From contig NZ_BIFH01000022.1 in the NCBI RefSeq assembly GCF_003967355.1, positions 62,001 through 126,000 on the forward strand: a DNA stretch of 64,000 bases. The letters run 5' to 3'. This DNA comes from Embleya hyalina (GTDB lineage: Bacteria > Actinomycetota > Actinomycetes > Streptomycetales > Streptomycetaceae). Below, one piece after another: positions 51,529 to 59,007 of the stretch; position 1 is the stretch's first letter; the number at the start of each line of letters is the position of its first letter. The notes under the pieces were generated by a model that saw only the letters and a program-made list of their open reading frames with translations, searched no databases and was not told the origin of the DNA. The translations under genes were made by a program, and so were the position numbers.

Positions 51529-53279
51529 GTGCGACGAAGAGAAAACGCGGTCCGGATCCGTTTACCGACTGGTATCTCATAGGCACCGTGCTGGCGGTGC
51601 TCATGGTGGTCACCGGCGTGATGTGGCTCGGGGCCGCAGCAGGAACCGCTCCGAACGAGTCCGGACCGCCGCCACCACCAGCCATCGTGTTTCTTATGAT
51701 TGTCGGCGACTATCGGTGGCCGGGCGTCGACGCCACGCTGATCACCGCAGTGCTGGGTGTGGCTGCTTCAAGTGTTCTCGGGGCATTCGCCGCGCTCGTG
51801 ATGAGCTTGCGCAGGAAGCAGGTGCCGATTGATCGGGCGGTCCCGTATCTCGCACGTCCTCGGGAGCTCACAGCGGCCACCACGAAAGGTGTTCGCTCCA
51901 AGGCCGAGAACTTCGGCGTGTCGGCTCGGGAGATGCCGGGTGTCTACATTGGCAGGGCTGTGCGGCACGGGATCGATGTATGGGGTTCATGGGAGGACAT
52001 GCACGTCGACATATGGGGGCCGCGGACAGGCAAGACGACGGCACGTGCCATTCCGAATATCGTTGCAGCGCCCGGTGCGGTTGTCGTTACATCCAATAAA
52101 CGCGACATTGTCGACGCGACACGCCTATCTCGGTCCAGGCGCGGCGAGGTGTGGATATTTGATCCCCAGAATCAGGCGGGAGGCAAACCCACCTGGTATT
52201 GGGATCCCTTGACCTATGTCGGCGACAGTATCGTCAAGGCAACCAAGTTGGCCGGCCGGTTCGCATCCATCAATCGACCGTCGCATGCTCGCAGTGACGC
52301 CTACTTCGAACCGGCGGCGGAGACGTTGATCTCCAATCTGCTTTTGGCGGCCTCGGTCAACGGTGACGAGATCACGCGCGTGTACACGTGGCTGACACGG
52401 CCGACCGACACCACTCCCGAGCGAATCCTGCGCGCGGCTGGGCATACACCCTCGGCGGACGCCGTGGACGGTGTGATCACCGCCCCTGATCGGCAGCGGG
52501 CCGGCGTGTACGGCACCGCTCTTCAGATCGTTTCCTTCCTGATCGCACCCACAGTGACCGCTTGGGTGACTCCAGGAGATCAGCCCAATCGGCCATCGTT
52601 CGACTACAAGGCCTTCGTACGCGGCGGTGACACGATCTACCTCCTCTCCGAGGAGACGAACAAGATGGCGGCGCCGCTGGTGGTGGCGTTGACGGCTGCT
52701 CTGGCCGAGGAGGCGGAGAACGCCGGACTCGACCAGCCCGACGGTCGACTCCCCATTCCCATGCTTTTCGTCTTGGACGAGGCGGCGAACGTATGCCCGT
52801 GGAAGGCATTGCCCGATAAATACTCGCACTTCGGGTCACGAGGCGTGGTGATGATGACGATTCTCCAGTCGTGGGCTCAGGGAGTGGCGGCGTGGGGGGA
52901 TGTCGGGATGGCCAAAATGTGGGGCGCGGCGAATGTTCGGGTCTACGGTGGAGGCGTTCTCGATACCAAGTTTTTGGGCGACCTCTCCAGTGCGTCGGGT
53001 ACCTTCGAGCCGGGGACCATCAGTTACTCGAGGAAGTCGTCGGACTTTTTCGAGAAGAACATCAGTAGAGCATCCCGAGCCGAATCCGTTCTCGACGTGG
53101 CCGACCTCGCCTCAATGCCGAGGGGGCGAGCATTCGTGCAGTTCAGCGGTACCAAACCTGTTCTGGTCAAGCCCGTACCGTGGTGGGAGGGGAGCTATGC
53201 CGACGAGATTCGCCTGTCTTTGGCTCAATTCGCACCGCAGGGTGAAGGACATCGTACCCATGTCATGAAGGCGTCATAA
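51525..53279 (+). CDS. TraG/VirD4-type coupling ATPase
   Basis: 584 residues. Two N-terminal helices, Walker A GPRTGKT (165-171), then Walker B LFVLDEAANV. It should recruit substrate DNA or protein to the channel made by the upstream genes. It is very similar to the orphan at 7635, including a 36-nt identical stretch encoding SEETNKMAAPLV (52648 and 8758 regions), and it lacks that copy's basic tail. GAAGGGAG precedes ATG 51525, whose first bases overlap the VirB4 stop. Confidence 0.93.
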   Translation: MSATKRKRGPDPFTDWYLIGTVLAVLMVVTGVMWLGAAAGTAPNESGPPPPPAIVFLMIVGDYRWPGVDATLITAVLGVAASSVLGAFAALVMSLRRKQVPIDRAVPYLARPRELTAATTKGVRSKAENFGVSAREMPGVYIGRAVRHGIDVWGSWEDMHVDIWGPRTGKTTARAIPNIVAAPGAVVVTSNKRDIVDATRLSRSRRGEVWIFDPQNQAGGKPTWYWDPLTYVGDSIVKATKLAGRFASINRPSHARSDAYFEPAAETLISNLLLAASVNGDEITRVYTWLTRPTDTTPERILRAAGHTPSADAVDGVITAPDRQRAGVYGTALQIVSFLIAPTVTAWVTPGDQPNRPSFDYKAFVRGGDTIYLLSEETNKMAAPLVVALTAALAEEAENAGLDQPDGRLPIPMLFVLDEAANVCPWKALPDKYSHFGSRGVVMMTILQSWAQGVAAWGDVGMAKMWGAANVRVYGGGVLDTKFLGDLSSASGTFEPGTISYSRKSSDFFEKNISRASRAESVLDVADLASMPRGRAFVQFSGTKPVLVKPVPWWEGSYADEIRLSLAQFAPQGEGHRTHVMKAS

Positions 53280-53331
53280 AAGAAAACTCTTGATTCAAGG
53301 TGGCCGTTCTCGAACGGATGGAAGAGGAAGA

Positions 53332-53817
53332 GTGCGAGAATCCGAAGAGCCGATATTTTTCACCTCGCTCGAGGAATTCGTTACAGTGTTCTTCGCGCCC
53401 CTGATCAGGCGTCGCCTGAATCGGGCCGTGGCACTGTGGTGCCCGGAATGGTGGGCTCATCCCGAGGCGGTATCACGGTTGAGCAGTATGTGGCGTTCGT
53501 TCGAGTACCTGCGCAACGACGTCAGTCTGGGAATGTCCGTATGGTGGACTCAACATGCGGATCCGCACCTGCGACTCATGATGGATCCCGACTACGGCCC
53601 GTTTGCGCTATGCGACCCGAGAGATGGGCACAACTCCACCCCTCTGCCCCCTCTGCCTCTCGTCGCGGTTCCCGAAGGTCTCCTGGATCATGCGGCATTC
53701 CGTGTCGACACTTCCATCTACCAGCAACAAAAGATGGCGGAGAAAGAGGGCACGCAACGGTCGGACACGGATGGTCTCAACAAGAATAGTGAGCTCAACC
53801 CCGGAATGGGATTCTAG
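53332..53817 (+). CDS. DUF4913 domain protein
   Basis: 161 residues with the DUF4913 pattern: SLEEFVTVFFAPLIRRRL, ALWCPEWWAHPEAVSRLSSM, MSVWWTQHADPHLRLMMDPD and GPFALCD. DUF4913 proteins are frequent in actinomycete plasmids and transfer clusters; the function is unknown. GTG 53332 follows GAGGAAGA. The tail after residue 135 is polar and looks disordered. Confidence 0.82.
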   Translation: MRESEEPIFFTSLEEFVTVFFAPLIRRRLNRAVALWCPEWWAHPEAVSRLSSMWRSFEYLRNDVSLGMSVWWTQHADPHLRLMMDPDYGPFALCDPRDGHNSTPLPPLPLVAVPEGLLDHAAFRVDTSIYQQQKMAEKEGTQRSDTDGLNKNSELNPGMGF

Positions 53818-53832
53818 TCTCGGGAGGATTGT

Positions 53833-54018
53833 ATGGCGGGTGATGCGCTCGAAACCGGAAATGCATACGGAGGCTTCCTTCGTGTGCTTGGGGACGCCAC
53901 GAAGGTTATGGAAGCATCGACCAGAAAGATAGGTTACGCAACTCATCTGGGTGCGGTTCTTCCCGGGGCCAGGGAGATCGCAAGTGGTCTCAGCGCATCG
54001 ATGGAGCCGATAATATAG
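53833..54018 (+). CDS. small hypothetical protein at the end of the transfer island, 61 aa
   Basis: A short soluble peptide (YGGFLRVLGDATKVMEASTR, then GYATHLGAVLPGAREIASGL) starting 15 bases after the DUF4913 gene with a strong GGGAGG five bases before the ATG. It stops seven bases before the stop of the convergent regulator 2. It resembles nothing I know; the ribosome site is the main support. Confidence 0.55.
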   Translation: MAGDALETGNAYGGFLRVLGDATKVMEASTRKIGYATHLGAVLPGAREIASGLSASMEPII

Positions 54019-54025
54019 GAATATC

Positions 54026-56764
54026 TCAATCCTCCACTGCCCGCCGCAAAATCGTGGCCAGTTCGGTGCGGTTGGTGATGGCCAGTTTGGCGAAGATGTG
54101 GGACATGTGGCTCTTGACGGTGCCCGGGGCGATGAAGAGTTCCCGGGCGATGTCGCGGTTGGGGAGGCCGCGGGCCGCCAGTTCGGCCACTCGGTGTTCC
54201 ATCGGGGTGAGGCCGAAGGGGTTGTCCGTCGGGGTCTTCTTGCTGCCTCGACCCCGGCGTACGTAGTCGGCCAGTTGGGGTAGGGACATCGTGGCGCCGG
54301 CGCTTTCGGATGTGGCGCGGTCGGCGTGGTCCAGGCCCGCGAGGGCGAGGGCGGTTTCCTGTGTCCACAACGGTTCCTCGCGGGGGATCCGGTGGAGGCC
54401 GTGTCGGTCGCGGAAGGTGCGGACTCCCGTGAATACCCGGACCGCGCGGTCGTGTTGGCCCCGGCGTGTGGCCACCATGGCGATGAGTTCCAGGGCTGTG
54501 GTCGCGTCGACCCACCAGCCGTTGTCCACGCAGGGCGCCAGGGCTTCCTGTGCCCCGGTCTCGGCCTCTTGGAGGTCACCGGTCAGCAGTGCCGCGCGGG
54601 CCCTGCCCGCGGTGGCCACCGCCGCGGCGCGGGCGTTGCCGAGCCGATCCGCGATCGACAGCACCACCTCGGCGTGCGCTCGGGCGCGGTGGTGGTCGCC
54701 CTGTGCCAGGGCGGCCAGCATCATGATCTCCTGGGCGTGCCAGGCCAGGTAGCCGGATCCGTGCCGCTCTCGTTCGTAGAGGATTCGGCCGCACTCGTGG
54801 GCCGCGTCGAGGCGGTCGGCGGCCAACTCCACCATGCCGAGGCCGTGGTGCAGGATTCCCTCTCCCCAGCGGGTGGCCTCGTGCGCCATGCGCCCCGTTC
54901 GGGAAGAGATCATCGTGCGCTGCGTGTCCGGGTCGTCTCCGGACATGACGGCGACCAGGACGGCGAGTTCGGTGAGGGCACTGAGCCCCAGGAGGTCTTC
55001 CCCGAACGTGAGCGCGGCGAGTTCGTCGGCCGCGCGGCGGGCGCCGGCCATGTCGCCGGCGAGGCGTGCGCGGTGTCCGCGGCCCCACAGGTTCCAGGAC
55101 AGGACGGTGTCGAAGGCGATGGGCGCGGCCACCGCGTCGCCCATCGCCGCGACCTCCGACAGGCGCGCGTAGTCGTCCTGCCAGTGGTAGCTCATGGCCA
55201 GGCTGCTCAGCGCGTCGGCCAGCGCGACGCTGTCGTTCGCCGTCCGGGCGAGATCGGCCGCCTGTTCGAGCATGGGTTGGGCGGTGCGGGGATCCATCAT
55301 CATCAGGGCGGTGGCGAGGCGCACCAACGCGTGTGCGTGGGCTCGTCCGTCGCCCGACGCGGTCGCGACCTCGATCGCCTGTGTGGCACTCGCGCTCGTC
55401 TCCTCCAGACGCCCCATCCAGAAGACGAGCGTGGAGTGCATCGCGAGGGTGAGGGCCCGCTCGGGCAGACCCTCGGCATCGGGCAGCGCCAGGGCCCGAC
55501 CGGTGGCGTCCGCGCCCTCGCGCAGACGTCCGCGAAGTCGCCGGTACAGCGCCAGCGACGCCGCCGAGCGGAGCGCGTCTCGGGCGTCGTGCCGGCAGGC
55601 GTGGTCGAACGCGGCGCGCAGGTTCGGTGATTCCTCGTCCAGGCGGCTGCGTCCGACCTCGTCGAACGCCCACTGTTCGCGGTCGGCCCGCAGGGCCAGG
55701 TCGGTGAAGAAGCGGCGGTGGCGCGCCGGCAGGGCCGGATCGCCCGCCACGGCGTCGGGGGTTTGCGCGGCGTACTGTCGAACCGGTTCCAACATGCGAA
55801 AGCGGCTGTGTCCGTTCACGTTCGCCACCACGACGAGCGACTTGTTCTGGAGCGCCGTCAGGGCGTCCAGGATCAGCGGGCCGGGGAGACGTTCGTCGGC
55901 GCATACGTACTCGGCGGCCTCCAGTGTCCAGCCGTTGGCGAACACCGACAGCCGAGCGAACAGGAGTGCCTGGTACGGGTCCAGGAGGCTGCGGCTCCAA
56001 TCCAGGGACCGGCGCATCGTCGCGTGTCGTCCCGGGGGCTCGTCCGGTTCCTCGTTCGTCGGGAAGGCCCGCGCGGGACCGGTGGCCGGGTCGTGGTTGG
56101 GGGCGTGCGCGGCGGCCAGTTCGATGGCGAGGGGGATTCCGCCGAGTTCCCCGACCAGGCGCTCCACCTCGGCCGGGTCCATCGGATGCGCGGAGGTCGC
56201 GGGCAGGCGCTCGGCGAACAGTCGTGCCGCCTCGCTCACGCCGTCGGCCGGTGCCGCGGTGTCCAGGCCGAGCGGGGGTACGGACCAGATCACCTCTCCC
56301 GGGACGCCGAGGTGTTCGCGGCTGGTGGCCAGCACCTGTACCCGGGGGCATCCCCCGAGCAGTTCCACCACGACGCGTGCGGCCTCCGCCGGCAGGTGCT
56401 CACAGTTGTCCAGCACGAACAGCGCGCGTTCGGCGGCGAAGCGCTCGATCGTCATGTCGAGGTGAGAGCGGCCCGCGCCGGGAAACAGGCCCGCCGCCTC
56501 GAGGATGGCGGTCTCGACGAGCTCCGGGTCGTCGAGCACGGCCAGGTCGACGAAGATCGTCGCTGCCTCGAACGTGTTCGCCCAGGCGGCGGCCGAGGCC
56601 ACCGCGAGCCGGGTCTTGCCGATGCCGCCGACGCCGACCAGGGTCACCAGTCGGCGGCCGTTCGCCAACAATGCCGCGAGATCGGCCAGTTCGGTGCGTC
56701 GACCGACGAAGCTGGTGGCCTGGCCCGGTAGCGCGGAGCGCGGGTGTCCGCTCGGTTCACCCAT
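54026..56764 (-). CDS. AfsR-like ATPase with C-terminal LuxR HTH (regulator 2)
   Basis: 912 residues, same architecture as the genes at 40261 and 59008. SFVGRRTELADLAALLANGR leads into Walker A GVGGIGKT, then LFVLDNCEHLPAEAARV, IPLAIELAAAH, a helical repeat region and a LuxR domain (LTPMEHRVAELAARGLPNRD, IAPGTVKSHMSHIFAKL). ATG 56764 was chosen because it places the ATPase near the N-terminus as in its paralogues. Its Shine-Dalgarno is weak and a longer frame exists to 56935. It converges on the transfer island, with seven bases between stops. Confidence 0.9.
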   Translation of the reverse strand: MGEPSGHPRSALPGQATSFVGRRTELADLAALLANGRRLVTLVGVGGIGKTRLAVASAAAWANTFEAATIFVDLAVLDDPELVETAILEAAGLFPGAGRSHLDMTIERFAAERALFVLDNCEHLPAEAARVVVELLGGCPRVQVLATSREHLGVPGEVIWSVPPLGLDTAAPADGVSEAARLFAERLPATSAHPMDPAEVERLVGELGGIPLAIELAAAHAPNHDPATGPARAFPTNEEPDEPPGRHATMRRSLDWSRSLLDPYQALLFARLSVFANGWTLEAAEYVCADERLPGPLILDALTALQNKSLVVVANVNGHSRFRMLEPVRQYAAQTPDAVAGDPALPARHRRFFTDLALRADREQWAFDEVGRSRLDEESPNLRAAFDHACRHDARDALRSAASLALYRRLRGRLREGADATGRALALPDAEGLPERALTLAMHSTLVFWMGRLEETSASATQAIEVATASGDGRAHAHALVRLATALMMMDPRTAQPMLEQAADLARTANDSVALADALSSLAMSYHWQDDYARLSEVAAMGDAVAAPIAFDTVLSWNLWGRGHRARLAGDMAGARRAADELAALTFGEDLLGLSALTELAVLVAVMSGDDPDTQRTMISSRTGRMAHEATRWGEGILHHGLGMVELAADRLDAAHECGRILYERERHGSGYLAWHAQEIMMLAALAQGDHHRARAHAEVVLSIADRLGNARAAAVATAGRARAALLTGDLQEAETGAQEALAPCVDNGWWVDATTALELIAMVATRRGQHDRAVRVFTGVRTFRDRHGLHRIPREEPLWTQETALALAGLDHADRATSESAGATMSLPQLADYVRRGRGSKKTPTDNPFGLTPMEHRVAELAARGLPNRDIARELFIAPGTVKSHMSHIFAKLAITNRTELATILRRAVED

Positions 56765-57008
56765 GGTGGCGCCGCCGATCGTCGCGCCGGTCACGGTGAC
56801 GTCGGGTGTGCGCGGCGGAGCGGTCCGGCGCCGGGCCGCGTGCCTGCGGCCGGTGTGAGGGAGCGGATGGAAGATCCACCCCTGCATGGTACGAATCGTC
56901 GTGGCGCGTCGTCGGGTACCACGCGGTATGCGCACGATCGGATCGCCTCGGCATCGGACCGTTGTACCTACCCGAGGAGCCGAGTGCCGATCCCGGTGGG
57001 AGGGCGGG

Positions 57009-58106
57009 TCACGCTCGTCGTCGATTCGGTGGGCGTTCCCGCCACGCCGGCGGACCGGTTCCCCGGGTCGGGCGCGCCGACTCGCGGAGCGCGGTGCCGT
57101 CGTCCCTACCGAAGGTGCGCGTGCCGGGGCGTTCGATGATCTCCCAGGAGAAGGTCCCCCGTGGGTGGGTGGACTCGGCGACGATCCGAAGGAGTGGTCC
57201 GTCGTGGTCGTGGTCCACGAGTACGCCGAGTTCGGCGAGCGCTTCGCGGGAGTGCCGCATGGGGAAGGGCCGGGTTCTCGCCGGCTCGCGTCGGGCGGCT
57301 GGTGTGGTCGGGAAGCGAACCCCGTCGTCGACGAGGCCCGAGACGGCGGCGACGATGTCGTCGCAGGCCAGGGCGATGTGCCGGACGCCGGGCCCGTCGT
57401 GGTCGCGCGGGAAGCCGTCGATCCGCCCGGGCGCGTGTGAGGGTTCGGGCTCCACGAACGTGATGGTCAGCGCCTGGGAGCGGCTTCGCACCGCCTGGGA
57501 GCGTGTCGCCCGGCCGCCGACGGCGACGCGCGCGGCGGAGGTCGCCACGCAGCCCAGGACGCGCCGGTAGTAGTCGACGGTGCAGGCGAGTTGCCCGCTC
57601 GGCAGGCACACGGCGAAGTGGTCGATGGCACGCACACCGTGCCGCGGGCGGGCGCCGACGAAAGCGGAGATCGGACCGATGCCCGGTACGTACGCGCCCT
57701 CGTCGTACTTCTCCGGGACCTGGATGAGCGTGTGCCGTACGTCGCCGAAGCCGGCGATCGCCGCGATGCGACCGCCCCACCCGTCGGCCGTGGGCTGCGG
57801 GCGCAACAGGGCCACGCCGCCGGCGTCCAGGGTTCGTCGGAAGGCATGGTCCACGTCCGACACGCGTAGCGCGATGTCACCGACGCACTCGCCGTGTCGC
57901 TCCAGGCCCGCGATCGCCTCGACCTGGTCGGGTCCGGGTCGGGTGAACAGCAAAACCACGTCGCCTTGACGAACGGCCACCGACAGCGTTCCCGGGTTCT
58001 CCCCGTCGTTGCAGCCTCCCGCCACCGCGAACCCGTAGCGGTGGACCATCTCACGGGCCCTGCCCGTCGGGTCGTCGGTCCAGATCCGGACGTGATCGAC
58101 GGCCAT
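57009..58106 (-). CDS. 4-hydroxyphenylpyruvate dioxygenase/hydroxymandelate synthase-like enzyme
   Basis: 365 residues of two VOC repeats. The iron facial triad is His163 (AIDHFAVCL), His243 (GVRHIALACDD) and Glu322 (SWEIIER), almost the same numbering as bacterial HPPD. HPPD makes homogentisate in tyrosine catabolism; the close relative HmaS makes hydroxymandelate for glycopeptide and related antibiotics. The C-terminal lid (TRTFGRDDGTAL) is more divergent than usual, so product and substrate are open. Start ATG 58106 has only a weak ribosome site. No other tyrosine-catabolic genes are nearby. Confidence 0.85.
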   Translation of the reverse strand: MAVDHVRIWTDDPTGRAREMVHRYGFAVAGGCNDGENPGTLSVAVRQGDVVLLFTRPGPDQVEAIAGLERHGECVGDIALRVSDVDHAFRRTLDAGGVALLRPQPTADGWGGRIAAIAGFGDVRHTLIQVPEKYDEGAYVPGIGPISAFVGARPRHGVRAIDHFAVCLPSGQLACTVDYYRRVLGCVATSAARVAVGGRATRSQAVRSRSQALTITFVEPEPSHAPGRIDGFPRDHDGPGVRHIALACDDIVAAVSGLVDDGVRFPTTPAARREPARTRPFPMRHSREALAELGVLVDHDHDGPLLRIVAESTHPRGTFSWEIIERPGTRTFGRDDGTALRESARPTRGTGPPAWRERPPNRRRA

Positions 58107-58668
58107 GCCCGGGTCCGCCCATTGCCGGTATTCGACCACTGATCTCAACGCTCCACTCGCACGCGGGATCGCGAACGATTCGGGGAGGAGCCGTCCATCG
58201 ATGCACGAACAGGGCCGGGGTGTCGTGTCGACCGGCCGTCGACCGCGTTTCGCCGTTGCCGTCGCAAATCGGAAACGCTCCTTCCGATTCGTCGTCACGA
58301 GTGTGTTTGCGGTCGAGGTCCGCCGACTTGGAAAAAGGCGACCGTACGGCGGCCACCGAAGGTCGCTCGTGGGGTCTCGTCGTCCTCGATGGCACCGCCC
58401 CGGACGTGATGTCGGTGGGCGCGGTGGTCGGCCCGCACGAGCGCGTCGGACATCGAGCTCGCCGGGCGTGCAGCTGCCGCGATCGCCGTCCCCACCCACG
58501 ACGGCGAGGGCCGTCCGCGGCGTCCAGGATCGCGGCCCGTCCGCTCCCCCACGTCTCGAAGGCGCTCTGTACACCCGGAACACCCGCCTCACGGCGACCT
58601 GCCCGACTTTCCCGCCACGGGTGCTCGGCTCCGCCTATGTGTGCCGCGTCGGTCGTAGGGTGTGCGCC
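58107..58668. other. divergent spacer
   Basis: 562 bases between the HPPD-like gene and the ABM gene, pointing apart. Open frames exist on both strands but none has coding composition plus a start signal. A less GC-rich patch at 58255-58335 may hold promoters. Confidence 0.4.
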
Positions 58669-58980
58669 ATGGACTCGTATGTACTGGTTGTCGCCGATGT
58701 GTCGTGCGACCCGAAGGATGTCGACGCGTTCGGCCGTGTCATGCGGGAATTCGCCGCCGCGTGTCGCGAGGAGCCTGGTTGTCTGTCCTACGAGATCTTC
58801 CGCTCCGAGGACGTGCCCGAGCGATTCGTGTTCTTGGAGAAGTACGTGGATTCCGCGGCATTCGCCGCCCATCGTGCCTGCGACCACTACCGCGACATCG
58901 GCCTCGCCCGGCTGCTGCCGCTGATCACCGCGCACGACGTGCGCATGTACGACCGACCACGCGAGGTCCCGCCCGAGTGA
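58669..58980 (+). CDS. ABM-family (antibiotic biosynthesis monooxygenase fold) protein
   Basis: 103 residues of the dimeric alpha-beta barrel family: YVLVVADVSCDPKDVDAFGR, ACREEPGCLSYEIFRS, FVFLEKYVDSAAFAAHRACD and YRDIGLARLLPLI. Members act as cofactor-free monooxygenases on quinone-type substrates or as detoxifying proteins such as YgiN. It is divergent from the HPPD-like gene. Function in aromatic or antibiotic metabolism is inferred only. Confidence 0.85.
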   Translation: MDSYVLVVADVSCDPKDVDAFGRVMREFAAACREEPGCLSYEIFRSEDVPERFVFLEKYVDSAAFAAHRACDHYRDIGLARLLPLITAHDVRMYDRPREVPPE

Positions 58981-59007
58981 CGCCGACGTGGGTGCGGCGT
59001 GTCGGGG

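Larger units (their letters stand above)
43174..54018 (+). mobile_element. type IV secretion/conjugation gene island
   Basis: Nine genes on one strand with coupled overlaps: a Cys-rich membrane protein, DUF6668, a two-helix membrane protein, VirB8-like, VirB6-like, SCO6880, VirB4, VirD4/TraG, DUF4913 and a 61-residue protein. From 43382 to about 48300 codons are much richer in A/T than in surrounding genes, a sign of transfer. No relaxase, integrase or lytic transglycosylase is present, so it may be a remnant, a non-mobile secretion system, or the transfer half of an element replicated by the 28-34 kb module. Boundaries are approximate. Confidence 0.65.

Noticed and set aside
28306-54018. Calling the whole 28-54 kb span one integrative conjugative element
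   Set aside because: Ordinary-looking high-GC genes lie between the replication and transfer parts, and no integrase, tRNA site or att repeat supports a single element.
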